Assembly (NCBI RefSeq): GCF_017776525.1
Contig: NZ_JACVEW010000004.1
Location: 114,199 to 178,198 of the forward strand
Reading direction: 5' to 3'
From: Marinobacterium alkalitolerans
GTDB taxonomy: Bacteria > Pseudomonadota > Gammaproteobacteria > Pseudomonadales > Balneatricaceae
Length of the DNA: 64,000 bases
Below, piece by piece: positions 47,251-56,481 of the stretch (its first letter is position 1; each line of letters starts with the position of its first letter). The notes below the pieces were generated by a model that saw only the letters and a program-made list of their open reading frames with translations, was not told where the DNA came from and searched no databases. The position numbers and the translations under genes are program-made.

Positions 47251-48099
47251 ATGTCTATTACCCAACCATCCATTGAAGGCACCGGGCTGGGCCTGAGGCG
47301 CAGCATGCTCAGGGAGCTGCCCGAGGCGGACCTGAGCGCGGTGGACTTTTTCGAGGTCGCACCGGAAAACTGGATGCAGATGGGGGGGCGACTGGGACGG
47401 CAGTTCCGCGCCCTCACCGAAGCTCACCCATTTTCCGCACACGGCCTGTCCTTGTCTCTGGGGGGACCGGAGCCACTGGATATGGATTTTGTCGATGCGG
47501 TTGGCCGCTTTCTGGACCAGCACGGCATCGTACTGTACAGCGAACACCTCAGCAGCTGCAGCGACCACGGCCATCTGTACGACCTGATGCCGATTCCCTT
47601 TACGGCAGAGGCCGTCCACCATGTTGCCGCACGCATTCGTCAGGTACAGGACCGGCTGCAGCGCCGCATCGCAATCGAAAATGTCAGTTACTACACCCCG
47701 CTGGCAACCGAACTCAGCGAGCTGGAGTTTACCCGCGCCGTGCTAGAAGAGGCAGACTGCGATCTGCTGCTGGATGTGAACAACATCTACGTCAACAGCA
47801 TCAACCACCGATATGACGCCAACACCTTTCTGCAGGCCATGCCGGCGGAACGGGTGGTGTGCATACACGTGGCCGGCCACTATCAGGACGCCGAGGATCT
47901 CCTCATCGATACCCACGGCGCCCCGGTGATCGACCCGGTCTGGTCACTGCTGGAGCAGGCCTATGCCCACGCGGGGCCTGTGGCCACATTGCTGGAGCGC
48001 GACTTCAACCTGCCGCCCCTTGCCGAGCTGTTGCAGGAAGTCGATCAAATCCGGCGTTACCAACAGGGAGCAGCCCGCCATGAACGCCTCAGTGCCTGA
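47251..48099 (+). CDS. MNIO/DUF692 RiPP maturase, HvfB-like
   Basis: A 282-residue DUF692 (MNIO, multinuclear non-heme iron) TIM-barrel protein starting [18 protein letters not shown]. Candidate iron-ligand segments of the family are present: [46 protein letters not shown] and ERDFN. In known systems this enzyme modifies cysteines of the HvfA-type precursor with O2, working with the partner encoded next. It lies 56 nt after the precursor gene with GGAGG upstream, and its end overlaps the DUF2063 gene by 20 nt. Confidence 0.9.
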   Translation: MSITQPSIEGTGLGLRRSMLRELPEADLSAVDFFEVAPENWMQMGGRLGRQFRALTEAHPFSAHGLSLSLGGPEPLDMDFVDAVGRFLDQHGIVLYSEHLSSCSDHGHLYDLMPIPFTAEAVHHVAARIRQVQDRLQRRIAIENVSYYTPLATELSELEFTRAVLEEADCDLLLDVNNIYVNSINHRYDANTFLQAMPAERVVCIHVAGHYQDAEDLLIDTHGAPVIDPVWSLLEQAYAHAGPVATLLERDFNLPPLAELLQEVDQIRRYQQGAARHERLSA

Positions 48100-48877
48100 G
48101 CCCGATTTCAAACAGCGCCAGCGCCGCTTTGCCGACCAGATCCGCAACCCGAACCAGCCCTTGCCCGAAGGTATAGAGCCACGCCGGATGCAGGTGTACA
48201 CGGAACTGTTTTTCAACAATCTGGCCGGCTTTCTCGAGGGCGCGTTTCCAGTCTATCGCAGTCTGTGCAGCGACCGTTTCTGGGCAGACGAGGTGCGCGG
48301 TTTCATGCAGCACTACTCGGCCCAGAGCCCGCTCTTTCGCAACCTGGCACAGGCCTACCGGGAGTACGTGGAGCAGCAGCGCCCCCCGCGCAGCGAGGAT
48401 CCGCCCTTCCTGCAGGAGCTGCTGCACTATGAATGGGTTGAGCTGGCACTGGATATCGACGAAGCGGACCCGTTTGAATCAATACCGCCTTCCCTGCCTG
48501 ATGCCGAGCAGCTGCTTAGAGAGCATCCCCGGGTATCGCCACTGGCCTGGTCGTTCTGCTATCGATGGCCGGTGCATCACATCTTTCGGGACTATCAGCC
48601 CACGCAGCCACCCGAACAGTCCAGCTGGCTGCTGGTGTACCGCACTCGGCAGGATGAAGTGAAGTTCATGGAACTGAATGCCGTCAGTGCTCGGTTGCTC
48701 TGGCTGTTGAGCGAGCAGCCGGGAATCAGCGGTGCCCGGGCACTGGAGCAGATCGCCACCGAGCTGGACCACCTGGCAAAAGACACCGTCATTCAGGGCG
48801 GGCTTCAACTGCTGCATCAATTTGCGGAAAACGACATTGTACTGGGGACAACTCCCTGTCAGGAGACTGCATCATGA
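48080..48877 (+). CDS. DUF2063 partner protein, HvfC-like
   Basis: A 265-residue protein from [17 protein letters not shown], overlapping the maturase gene by 20 nt. The N-terminal DUF2063 domain ([29 protein letters not shown] region, about 25-100) is followed by a second helical domain. Annotation as a putative DNA-binding protein is old. In the MNIO systems DUF2063 proteins are the obligatory partner of the maturase and probably bind the leader of the precursor. Its stop overlaps the DoxX gene start (ATGA at 48874-48877). Confidence 0.87.
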   Translation: MNASVPEPDFKQRQRRFADQIRNPNQPLPEGIEPRRMQVYTELFFNNLAGFLEGAFPVYRSLCSDRFWADEVRGFMQHYSAQSPLFRNLAQAYREYVEQQRPPRSEDPPFLQELLHYEWVELALDIDEADPFESIPPSLPDAEQLLREHPRVSPLAWSFCYRWPVHHIFRDYQPTQPPEQSSWLLVYRTRQDEVKFMELNAVSARLLWLLSEQPGISGARALEQIATELDHLAKDTVIQGGLQLLHQFAENDIVLGTTPCQETAS

Positions 48878-49497
48878 ACCGCCTGACCACCGCGTATCGC
48901 CCCTTTCAAACAGCCCTGCAACACCTGCAGTGGGGCGATGGCATAGCCCCTTTGCTGATACGACTCTACCTGGCCCCCATCATGCTGCAGGCGGGCTGGA
49001 ACAAGCTGAGCCATTTTGAGGACACAGCCGCCTGGTTCGGCAACCCGGACTGGGGGCTTGGATTGCCCTTCCCGGAGCTGATGGCCGCACTGGCCGCCGG
49101 GACCGAATTCTTCGGTGGCATACTGTTACTGATCGGTTTCGCCGTACGCTGGATCAGCATTCCTCTGATGATCACCATGCTGGTCGCTGCCCTGACGGTA
49201 CACTGGAGCAACGGCTGGCTGGCCATTGCTGACAGCAGCAGCTGGCTGGCCAATGAACGGGTCATGGAAGCGGCCGAACGCCTTCAGCGCGCCCGAGCCA
49301 TCCTGCAGGAGCACGGCCATTACGACTGGCTGACAGGCCGGGGCTCTGTCGTCATCCTGAATAACGGCATCGAGTTTGCCGCCACTTACTTCGTCATGCT
49401 GCTGAGCCTCTTTTTCACCGGCGCCGGGCGTTTCACCAGCGTTGATTACTGGCTGGCACGCCGTACCGGTCTGGGGGTGCGTACTCCCTCAGAATGA
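48874..49497 (+). CDS. DoxX-family membrane protein of the Hvf-type operon (HvfX-like)
   Basis: A 207-residue inner-membrane protein with four probable TM segments (about 25-45, 68-90, 92-112, 155-180). The DoxX signature is present (YLAPIMLQAGWNKLSHFED; AALAAGTEFFGGILLLIGF). It is the last gene of the four-gene operon, with a 4-nt overlap to the DUF2063 gene. DoxX proteins are tied to electron transfer or redox chemistry, and in this operon type probably to handling or export of the modified peptide or copper. The 3' end overlaps the convergent AEC gene by 9 nt. Confidence 0.87.
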   Translation: MNRLTTAYRPFQTALQHLQWGDGIAPLLIRLYLAPIMLQAGWNKLSHFEDTAAWFGNPDWGLGLPFPELMAALAAGTEFFGGILLLIGFAVRWISIPLMITMLVAALTVHWSNGWLAIADSSSWLANERVMEAAERLQRARAILQEHGHYDWLTGRGSVVILNNGIEFAATYFVMLLSLFFTGAGRFTSVDYWLARRTGLGVRTPSE

Positions 49498-50442
49498 CAG
49501 CGGCAACATGCCGGCCACTCCCAGCAGTATCAGCACCAGATTCACGCTGATGAAGGAAAGGGCGGTGGCCACCACCAACGCGGGGGCACAGAGCGCGGAT
49601 TGCCCATAGCGAGCCCCCAGCAGCGACAGCACGCTGGCCATCGGCATGGCCGCCATCAGGATGGTGATCGCCTGCATGGCAGGATCAAAGTCCGGCAGCA
49701 TCCAGACCGTCAGTGCCATGATAGCCGGATGCAGCAACAACTTGCTGACCGCCATCTGACTGATATCCACGGCACGCCCTTGCATCGAACTGCTCACCAG
49801 ACTGCCGCCGATGACAAACAGTGCCACGGCCGCTGCCGAGCGCCCCAGCATGCCTACCGTCTGTTCAAGGGCTTCCGGCAACTCGAACTCCAGCCAGGAC
49901 ACCAGTAGCCCGGCCGCGATCGCCAGCACCAGCGGATTGGCCAGGGTTCGTTTCAGTAACTGAAGGGCCCGGCGCCCCGCCCCGGCCTCGCCGGTGCACA
50001 ACTCGGCCAGCAACAGACCCAGTGGAATCAGCAACAACAGATCCACCAGCATGCTGAGCGCCACCGCCACGGCGGCAGCGGAGCCAAAAATCTCACCGGC
50101 AACAGCCAGACCGATAAAGGCACTGTTGGCCAGGGTTGCCCCAAGCCCCTGAAACGCCGACTCCCAACAGCTCAGCTTGCGCAGGCGTGCACTGAACGCA
50201 AAGGCGATCACCAGCATCAGTACCGATCCCAGCGCATAGGCACGCAGGTAGTCAAGATTCAGCGATTCTTCCACCGGACGGCTTGCCATGGACTGAAACA
50301 GCAATGCCGGCAACGCCAGCTTGATGACGTAACTGCCCAGCGACGGCAGCGCCGACTCACTGACCCAACCGGCGCGGACCGCAAAGAATCCGACCGCGAT
50401 GAGCAGAAAGATGGGCAGGGTAAGAAGAAACAGCTGAAGCAT
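49489..50442 (-). CDS. AEC-family (auxin efflux carrier type) transporter
   Basis: A 317-residue membrane protein with about ten TM helices in two inverted repeats (MLQLFLLTLPIFLLIAVGFF; ALPALLFQSMASR; ANSAFIGLAVAGE; SMLVDLLLLIPLGLLLAEL). Bacterial AEC proteins (MdcF/YfdV-like) export or import organic acids or other small anions; the substrate is unknown. It is convergent with the DoxX gene, with overlapping ends. A second, different AEC protein lies at 51755-52711. Confidence 0.85.
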   Translation of the reverse strand: MLQLFLLTLPIFLLIAVGFFAVRAGWVSESALPSLGSYVIKLALPALLFQSMASRPVEESLNLDYLRAYALGSVLMLVIAFAFSARLRKLSCWESAFQGLGATLANSAFIGLAVAGEIFGSAAAVAVALSMLVDLLLLIPLGLLLAELCTGEAGAGRRALQLLKRTLANPLVLAIAAGLLVSWLEFELPEALEQTVGMLGRSAAAVALFVIGGSLVSSSMQGRAVDISQMAVSKLLLHPAIMALTVWMLPDFDPAMQAITILMAAMPMASVLSLLGARYGQSALCAPALVVATALSFISVNLVLILLGVAGMLPLSF

Positions 50443-50606
50443 CGAACCTCCTAAATAATTAACATATTAACTAATAAGGTGTATTGTGCATTTTTTGCTC
50501 AGCACGCTGAAGCGATTAATTCTCAGCTGTTCGGTGCATTTTTTTCATGGTTGACCGCCCCGAATGGATGAAGGATGATGATCGCTCTTTGATCAGGACG
50601 TAATAC

Positions 50607-50732
50607 ATGCAGCGCAACGGCTTCACTCTGGATACCACCGGATGGATGAAAGCTTTCGGGATGCCACCGAAGGCCTGCCCGTGCCCGCGCAAATATGCGC
50701 CTCCCTCGCTGCCATGCCCTGATCAACACTGA
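50607..50732 (+). CDS. Possible 41-residue small protein
   Basis: An ATG at 50607 opens a 41-codon frame beginning MQRNGFTLDTTGWMKAFG, containing three Cys and many Pro (PPKACPCPRKYAPPSLPCP). Only a weak ATCAGGA ribosome-binding site precedes it. A hairpin follows 12 nt after its stop. Third-position GC is high but so is the region, so coding cannot be decided by eye. Confidence 0.2.
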   Translation: MQRNGFTLDTTGWMKAFGMPPKACPCPRKYAPPSLPCPDQH

Positions 50733-50743
50733 TTTCATTGATT

Positions 50744-50771
50744 CAAGGCCGCAGCTGTTTCTGCGGCCTTG
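50744..50771 (+). terminator. Perfect 11-bp hairpin upstream of the EamA gene
   Basis: CAAGGCCGCAG (50744-50754) pairs exactly with CTGCGGCCTTG (50761-50771) over a 6-nt loop CTGTTT. No T-tract follows on either strand, so it may be a leader hairpin of the EamA gene (start 50808) or a terminator for an upstream short transcript. Confidence 0.5.
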
Positions 50772-50807
50772 GTCGCTGAAACTGCGGCCGACTGACAAGG
50801 AGCGGTT

Positions 50808-51704
50808 ATGTCGGTACCCATTTCATATCTGGCCGTGGTGATCATCTGGTCCACCACCCCCCTCACCATTGCCTGGAGCAGCGAGTCGGTCGATCCGGTA
50901 TTGGCCGCCGGTATTCGCATGGCGATCGCGGCCGTTCTGGGCCTTGGCTTGATGGCCGTGCTGCGCACACCATTGCCGCTGCACTGGCGTGCCCAGAAAA
51001 CCTACGCCTGTGCGGCTATCGGGGTGTTTGGGGCCATGTGCTGTGCCTATCTGGCGTCCCGCTTCGTCCCCTCAGGGCTGATTTCGATCATGTTCGGACT
51101 GGCTCCGATTCTGTCCGCCATTCTGGGTCAGTGGCTGCTGCAGGAACCGGCCTTTCAGCTGTACCGCTGGGCTGCCTGCCTGCTGGCATTTGCAGGTTTG
51201 GGGGTCATCTTCACCGATGATGTGGCTCTGGGGCAGGACAGCCTGCCCGGGCTGTTGCTGCTGTTGCTGGCGGTCACGCTGTTCAGCCTGAGCGCGGTGC
51301 TGGTCAAGCGCTGCGATGGACGGCTCAACCCGCTGGCACACACGGTGGGTGCGCTGATCTGGTCATTGCCCGGCTTTGCCATCACCGGCTGGCTGATTGA
51401 CACCGACCCGCTGGTGATTGATCTGGCCAGCCGCTCGTTCTGGTCCATTCTGTATCTGGCTATTTTCGGCTCACTGCTGGGCTTCGTCAGTTACTTCCAT
51501 GTCCTGCGCCACCTGCCGCCCAGCACCGTGGCGCTGGTGACGCTGATCACGCCGGTGTTTGCGCTGATGCTGGGCCACCTGCTCAACGACGAGCCTCTCA
51601 CCGCCGGGCTCTGGCAGGGCTGTCTGCTGGTCGTTGCAGGGCTGGGCCTGTTTTTCTGGGGCCACCGGTTACAGCCGTCGCTGAACCGCCAGTCCAGCAA
51701 ATAG
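50808..51704 (+). CDS. EamA/DMT-family transporter
   Basis: A 298-residue membrane protein with ten TM helices in two EamA repeats (MSVPISYLAVVIIWSTTPLT, LASRFVPSGLISIMFGLAPIL, SFVSYFHVLRHLPPSTVALV-type). Probable exporter of a metabolite; the substrate is unknown. ATG is preceded by AAGGAGCGG. It is 50 nt upstream of the second AEC gene, so these two transporters may be co-transcribed. Dissimilar in detail to the EamA protein at 5650-6567. Confidence 0.85.
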   Translation: MSVPISYLAVVIIWSTTPLTIAWSSESVDPVLAAGIRMAIAAVLGLGLMAVLRTPLPLHWRAQKTYACAAIGVFGAMCCAYLASRFVPSGLISIMFGLAPILSAILGQWLLQEPAFQLYRWAACLLAFAGLGVIFTDDVALGQDSLPGLLLLLLAVTLFSLSAVLVKRCDGRLNPLAHTVGALIWSLPGFAITGWLIDTDPLVIDLASRSFWSILYLAIFGSLLGFVSYFHVLRHLPPSTVALVTLITPVFALMLGHLLNDEPLTAGLWQGCLLVVAGLGLFFWGHRLQPSLNRQSSK

Positions 51705-51754
51705 GCACTCAATGAAGTACTATACTCACCCTTTTTCGCAGCCGGAGTGATGCC

Positions 51755-52711
51755 TTGAATCTCTACCTGCAAACGCTGGGGTATACCGCCAATATTGTTG
51801 CCCCCATTTTCTTTATCCTGTTCCTGGGCTATCTGCTGCGCCGCATGCGGCTGATTGATGACGCCTTCGTTGCCACCGGCTCCAGGCTGGTGTTCGTGAT
51901 TACTCTGCCGGCGCTGGTGTTCATGTCCATTGCCCGCATGGATTTTCAGGCGGTCTTCAACCCACAGCAGCTGCTCTATGTCCTGATCACCATCGGCGTC
52001 AGTTTTGCGCTGATCTGGTGGCTGGCGGCACGCTGGATCAAGGCCCCGGAGGATCTGGGTGTCTTTATTCAGGGGGCCTTTCGCAGTAACTACGGCATCA
52101 TTGGACTGGCGGTCAGCTTTAACCTGTTCGGCGACGCCGGACTGGCACAGGCATCGCTGCTGCTGGCACTGGTCATTCCGCTGTTCAACGTGCTGTCTAT
52201 TCTCTGCCTCAGCCTGCCGATGCAGCGCAGCGAAAGCATGAAACTGAGCCAGACCCTGCTGGAAGTGCTCAAGAACCCGCTGATTTTGGCGGTGCTCTTC
52301 GCCCTGCCGGTCTCCTGGTTCGGCCTGCAACTGCCCCAGGTGGTCGCCAAGACCGGTACCTATTTCGCCAATCTGACCCTGCCGCTGGCCCTGCTGACCA
52401 TCGGGGCATCCCTGAACATGAAGAGCCTGCACGACACTTCGGCACAGGCGTTCTGGGCTACGGCACTGAAACTGGTGATTCTGCCGCTGGTACTGACCTT
52501 TGGTGCCTGGCTGTATGGATTCGAGGGGCAGGATCTGGCGATTCTGATGGTGCTGTTCGGCTGCCCAACCGCTGCCGCCAGTTTTGTGATGGCCAAGGCG
52601 ATGGGCGGCAACGCACAGCTGGCGGCCAATATCGTGTTGACCACCACGCTGGGCTCGGTGCTGACCCTCAGTGGTGGCATCTATCTGCTGCGCCTGCTGG
52701 CCGTGATCTGA
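51755..52711 (+). CDS. AEC-family transporter (TTG start)
   Basis: A 318-residue membrane protein with about ten TM segments (AAIFFILFLGYLLRRMR-like start, LVFVITLPALVFMSI, GAFRSNYGIIGLAVSFNLFG, GCPTAAASFVMAKAMGG). The only frame-compatible start with a ribosome-binding site (CCGGAG) is TTG at 51755; an ATG at 51750 is out of frame. Organic-acid or related anion carrier of unknown substrate. It follows the EamA gene and precedes the ankyrin gene by 27 nt. Confidence 0.85.
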   Translation: MNLYLQTLGYTANIVAPIFFILFLGYLLRRMRLIDDAFVATGSRLVFVITLPALVFMSIARMDFQAVFNPQQLLYVLITIGVSFALIWWLAARWIKAPEDLGVFIQGAFRSNYGIIGLAVSFNLFGDAGLAQASLLLALVIPLFNVLSILCLSLPMQRSESMKLSQTLLEVLKNPLILAVLFALPVSWFGLQLPQVVAKTGTYFANLTLPLALLTIGASLNMKSLHDTSAQAFWATALKLVILPLVLTFGAWLYGFEGQDLAILMVLFGCPTAAASFVMAKAMGGNAQLAANIVLTTTLGSVLTLSGGIYLLRLLAVI

Positions 52712-52738
52712 TAACGCAACACCGGGGTAGAAAACTGC

Positions 52739-53359
52739 ATGCTGAAGTCACTGTTCAACTCCCCTCAACAGCGCCTGATCAAGGCGATCCAGTCCGGTGA
52801 TCCGGACAAGGTGGCGCGTTTGCTGCCCAAACTGGCGCCGGATGACCTCTGTGCCCCGGATGATGACGGGGTGCACGCACTTGAGCATGCGCTTCAGGCC
52901 GATACTGTCCGGATACTGACGCTGCTGCTGAACAAGACCGCCTCGCCCCTGCCGGCCGGTCGCTGTGGCACGCCACTGATCGTGCTGGCTCTGCAATATG
53001 AGGACAGCCTGCCGCGTATAAACGCTTTGCTGCAGGCAGGAGAAGATGCCAACCTCAGTCATGAGGGGCAGCCACTGCTGCACCACTGCGCCCGCTATTG
53101 CACACCTCAGCGGCTGATGGTGCATGTGAGCCGGTTGCTGGAATACGGCGCCGACATCAACGCTGCAGATGAAGCCGGTATGACCCTGATGGAGAAATTG
53201 ATGCCCCGGGGCGATCAGGCCCTGCTACAGTTTCTGATCCAGTCAGGGGCCGAATGTGAGGAAGCCTGGCTGGAGCAGCTGGACGATCAGGCCCTGGCGG
53301 CCCAGCTCAGGCGTATTCGTGAAGATCTGCGCATCCGGCAGATGATGCTGGGCGGCTGA
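52739..53359 (+). CDS. Ankyrin-repeat protein
   Basis: A 206-residue soluble protein beginning MLKSLFNSPQQRLIKAIQSG, with about four ankyrin-like repeats (GDPDKVARLLPKLAPDDL; HALEHALQADTVRILTLLLN; LLEYGADINAADEAGMTLME; LLQFLIQSGAECEEAW). It is a likely protein-interaction scaffold; the partner is unknown. No signal peptide is seen. It is 27 nt downstream of the AEC gene, and converges on the CoA-binding protein gene with no gap at all (stop at 53359, neighbour stop at 53360). Confidence 0.75.
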   Translation: MLKSLFNSPQQRLIKAIQSGDPDKVARLLPKLAPDDLCAPDDDGVHALEHALQADTVRILTLLLNKTASPLPAGRCGTPLIVLALQYEDSLPRINALLQAGEDANLSHEGQPLLHHCARYCTPQRLMVHVSRLLEYGADINAADEAGMTLMEKLMPRGDQALLQFLIQSGAECEEAWLEQLDDQALAAQLRRIREDLRIRQMMLGG

Positions 53360-53779
53360 TCAGGCCGCCGCGTTAACGCCCAGGCGCGGAATCTCGATGG
53401 CCGGGCAGCGGTCCATCACCACGGCAAGCCCTGCGGCTTCCGCGCGTTCGGCGGCCGCTTCGTTAATCACGCCAAGCTGCAACCAGACCGCCGGTGCGCC
53501 CGCCTCGATCGCTTCATCCACCACATAGCCCGCTTCAACCGAGTTGCGGAAAATATCCACCAGATCCACCGGCTCAGCAATATCAGCCAAGGTGGCAACC
53601 ACCGGCTGCCCAAGCACTTCCTGTCCCGCCAGTGCCGGGTTGACCGGAATCACCTCATAGCCGCTTTCCAGCAAAAAGGACATGACCTGATAGCTGGCAC
53701 GGTGGGGCTTGGCGCTGGCTCCCACCAGCGCGATGCGGCGCGTGCGCTCCAGCAGGGACTTGATTTGGTTATCCTGCAT
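53360..53779 (-). CDS. CoA-binding protein (YccU-like)
   Basis: A 139-residue Rossmann-fold CoA-binding-domain protein from MQDNQIKSLLERT, supported by AGAGGAGAG upstream; the frame is open to 53857 but that part lies in moeB. Segments ALVGASAKPHRASYQVM and VIPVNPALAGQEVLGQPVVATL match the YccU/succinyl-CoA-synthetase-alpha-like domain. The function of stand-alone members is unknown. It overlaps the end of moeB by 11 nt, so it belongs to the hemA-prfA-prmC-moeB run. Confidence 0.88.
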   Translation of the reverse strand: MQDNQIKSLLERTRRIALVGASAKPHRASYQVMSFLLESGYEVIPVNPALAGQEVLGQPVVATLADIAEPVDLVDIFRNSVEAGYVVDEAIEAGAPAVWLQLGVINEAAAERAEAAGLAVVMDRCPAIEIPRLGVNAAA

Positions 53780-54533
53780 GGCGATTCTCTCCTCTGCAAA
53801 CAGGGCATTCGGGATCAGGGCGCAGTTTGAGGCTGCGCCATTGCATTCGCTGTCCATCCAGCAACAGCAGTCGACCGGTCAGGCTTTCGCCCACACCGGC
53901 CAACAACTTCAGCGCTTCCATCGCCTGCATACTGCCGATAATCCCCACTAGCGGCGGGAATACACCGGATTCGCTGCAACTGAGCGCCTCGTCATCGCCG
54001 GTGCGATACAGGCACTGGTAGCAGGGTGAGCCCGGATCACGCGGATCGTACACGCTGATCTGACCATCAAAGCGAATGGCCGCACCGGAGACCAGCGGGG
54101 TGCCACTTTCAAAGCAGGCACGGTTGAGGGCAAAGCGCGTCTTGAAGTTGTCGCTGCAGTCCAGCACCAGGTCCACGCCTTCCACCTGCTGTTGCAGGTC
54201 GTGACCATCAAGACGTTCAGCACGTGCAGTGACGCGCACATGAGGATTCATGGCCTTCAGCCGTGCCGCCGCCGATTCCACCTTGGGCTGCCCACACGCC
54301 GCATCGTCATGGATAATCTGACGCTGCAGGTTGCTGACCTCTACGTGGTCATCGTCTACCAGCACCAGCTCACCGACACCGGCGGCTGCCAGGTAGGCAG
54401 CCGCCGGTCCGCCCAGACCGCCCAGCCCCAGAATGAGGACTCGTGCCTGGCGCCAGGCCTCCTGACCGGCCACGTCCACCTCCGGCAGCATGATGCTGCG
54501 GCTGTAACGCATCAATTCCTGATCATTCATCAT
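53769..54533 (-). CDS. moeB: Molybdopterin-synthase adenylyltransferase MoeB (ThiF/HesA family)
   Basis: About 254 residues. It adenylates the C-terminal glycine of MoaD for molybdopterin synthesis (or ThiS in the ThiF role). The ATP-binding loop LILGLGGLGGPAAAY, the metal-binding CXXC pairs (CYQC, CPVC) and the CSESGVFPPLVGIIG segment are present. Lying directly downstream of prmC, as in many gammaproteobacteria (hemK-moeB), favours MoeB over ThiF. The start overlaps prmC by 11 nt; ATG 54530 is an alternative. Confidence 0.85.
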   Translation of the reverse strand: MMNDQELMRYSRSIMLPEVDVAGQEAWRQARVLILGLGGLGGPAAAYLAAAGVGELVLVDDDHVEVSNLQRQIIHDDAACGQPKVESAAARLKAMNPHVRVTARAERLDGHDLQQQVEGVDLVLDCSDNFKTRFALNRACFESGTPLVSGAAIRFDGQISVYDPRDPGSPCYQCLYRTGDDEALSCSESGVFPPLVGIIGSMQAMEALKLLAGVGESLTGRLLLLDGQRMQWRSLKLRPDPECPVCRGENRHAG

Positions 54534-55377
54534 GTTGCTTTCCTCGCCAGCGGCCCTGCGTCACCCGCTCGTTGCCCCCCAGATCTCGCACCGTTGCAAC
54601 CTCGTCATAGCCCAGCGCCGCCAGACATGCGCGCACCTGTTCTCCCTGATCATAGCCATGCTCAAACAGCAGCCAGCCACCGTCCAGCAAATAGCCGGGG
54701 GCCTGCTGTGCAATCTGGCGAATATCCGCCATGCCTTCTTCTTCGGCAACCAGCGCACTCAGAGGTTCAAAACGGACATCGCCCTGCTGCAGGTGCGGGT
54801 CCGAAGGGTCGATATAGGGGGGATTGCTGACCAGCATGTCGAAACGCCCGATCAGGGGCTCACACCAGGAGCCCTGCAATACGGTCACATTCGACAGCGC
54901 GTTGTGCTCTGCGTTGTCTCTGGCCAGCGCCACGGCGCCCGGGTGACGATCGGTTGCCACCACTTCCCATTGCGGCCGTTCCACAGCCAGTGCCAGCGCA
55001 ATGGCCCCCGTACCGGTCCCGAGGTCAGCCACGCGTGCCGGACGGTTTGGCAGCAGCGCCAGTGCCTGCTCCACCAGTCGTTCGGTATCGGGGCGCGGGA
55101 TCAGGGTATCGGGGCTGACCTTCAGCCTCAGTGTCCAGAAATCGCGGTAGCCCAGCAGGTGTGCCACGGGTTCACCCTGAATACGGCGGGCCAGCAGCTG
55201 CTCAAAGCGCTGCTGCTCCGACGCGCTGAGCAGGTGCTCAGGCCAGGTAAACAGAAAACTGCGCGGTTTGCCGAGCACCTCACACAGCAGCAGCTCCACA
55301 TCCAGTCGCGGGCTCTCGCTGCAATCGGCCAGTTGCTCGGCTCGGGCCAGTGCCGCCGCCACACTCGGTTCAGTCAT
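54523..55377 (-). CDS. prmC: Release-factor glutamine methyltransferase PrmC (HemK)
   Basis: A 284-residue protein with an N-terminal helical substrate-binding domain and a SAM-dependent methyltransferase domain ([26 protein letters not shown], the NPPY substrate-glutamine motif). It methylates the Gln of the GGQ motif in RF1 and RF2. It starts within the prfA end (8-nt overlap), placing it with its substrate gene. The earlier name HemK came from hemA linkage. Confidence 0.95.
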   Translation of the reverse strand: MTEPSVAAALARAEQLADCSESPRLDVELLLCEVLGKPRSFLFTWPEHLLSASEQQRFEQLLARRIQGEPVAHLLGYRDFWTLRLKVSPDTLIPRPDTERLVEQALALLPNRPARVADLGTGTGAIALALAVERPQWEVVATDRHPGAVALARDNAEHNALSNVTVLQGSWCEPLIGRFDMLVSNPPYIDPSDPHLQQGDVRFEPLSALVAEEEGMADIRQIAQQAPGYLLDGGWLLFEHGYDQGEQVRACLAALGYDEVATVRDLGGNERVTQGRWRGKQHDE

Positions 55378-56455
55378 TGGACAGGCTGCTGAGCTGTTCG
55401 GCCTGATATTCGTTGCGAAGCGGCTGAATCACCTGATCCAGATCGCCGGCGATCACTTCATTGAGGCGATACAGCGTCAGGTTGATGCGGTGGTCCGTCA
55501 ACCGGCCCTGAGGAAAGTTATAGGTGCGGATACGTTCGGAACGGTCGCCGGACCCGACCAGACTTTTACGGGTGCTGGCCTGCTCGGCCTGCTGTTTATC
55601 CAGCTCGGCCTGCTGCAGACGTGACGCCAGCAGGGCCATCGCCTTGGCGCGGTTCTTGTGCTGCGAGCGTTCTTCCTGACACTCCACCACCAGCCCGGTC
55701 GGCAGGTGGGTGATGCGGATGGCAGAGTCGGTCTTGTTGACGTGCTGACCACCGGCGCCCGACGCACGGTAGGTGTCGATACGCAGGTCGGCCTTGTTGA
55801 TTTCCACCTCGGCCGACTCATCCATCTCCGGCATCACCGCCACGGTGCAGGCCGAGGTATGAATACGCCCCTGGGATTCGGTTTCCGGCACACGCTGAAC
55901 ACGGTGCGCCCCGGACTCAAACTTGAGGTGGGCATAGACGCCGTCACCGGCCACCCGGCTGATGATCTCCTTGTAACCGCCATGTTCCCCTTCGCTGGCG
56001 CTGATCACTTCGACCCGCCAGCCCTTCTGCTCGGCGTAGCGCGAGTACATGCGGAACAGGTCGCCCGAGAAAATGGCCGCCTCGTCGCCACCGGTACCGG
56101 CACGGATTTCGAGGAATACATTGCGGTGGTCATTGGGATCACGCGGCAACAGCAGAACCTGCAGCTCGGCTTCCAGCGCCTCGATCTGTGCCTGCGCAGC
56201 TTCGATCTCTTCCTGCGCCATCGCTTTCATCTCGGGATCGTCTTCATCCAGCATCTGCTGTGCCGATTCCAGATCCTCGCCGGCCTGACGCCAGGCCGAA
56301 AAGGCCTTGGTCACCTCCTCCAGCTCGCTGTACTCGCGTGAGTAGTCACGAAAACGTGTCTGATCGGCGATGACATCGGGTTCACTCAAGAGGGCCGCCA
56401 GCTCTTCGTGGCGATCACACAGACTCTCCAGCTTGGCGATGATGGATGCTTTCAT
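55370..56455 (-). CDS. prfA: Peptide chain release factor 1
   Basis: A 361-residue RF1 recognising UAA and UAG. The GGQ is in [16 protein letters not shown]. The PxT anticodon-like tripeptide is PET in [10 protein letters not shown] (E. coli has PAT in the same position). Typical RF1 segments [17 protein letters not shown] and [20 protein letters not shown] are present. It is second in the hemA-prfA-prmC-moeB run; hemA ends 26 nt upstream. Confidence 0.97.
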   Translation of the reverse strand: MKASIIAKLESLCDRHEELAALLSEPDVIADQTRFRDYSREYSELEEVTKAFSAWRQAGEDLESAQQMLDEDDPEMKAMAQEEIEAAQAQIEALEAELQVLLLPRDPNDHRNVFLEIRAGTGGDEAAIFSGDLFRMYSRYAEQKGWRVEVISASEGEHGGYKEIISRVAGDGVYAHLKFESGAHRVQRVPETESQGRIHTSACTVAVMPEMDESAEVEINKADLRIDTYRASGAGGQHVNKTDSAIRITHLPTGLVVECQEERSQHKNRAKAMALLASRLQQAELDKQQAEQASTRKSLVGSGDRSERIRTYNFPQGRLTDHRINLTLYRLNEVIAGDLDQVIQPLRNEYQAEQLSSLSND

Positions 56456-56481
56456 GCAGCGCGTACTCCTGTCACAGGCAC

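Larger units (their letters stand above)
50443..50807. other. 365-nt divergent intergenic region between the AEC and EamA genes
   Basis: The AEC promoter side (50443-50560) is A/T-rich and has a direct repeat GTGCATTTTTT at 50486-50496 and 50534-50544 (48 bp apart). The other half is GC-richer and holds one small open frame (50607-50732, listed separately) and a strong hairpin (50744-50771). I see no other gene. Confidence 0.5.

Noticed and set aside
50523..50798. 91-codon minus-strand open frame in the AEC/EamA intergenic region
   Set aside because: No ribosome-binding site, arginine-rich shadow-like composition and it spans the strong hairpin.
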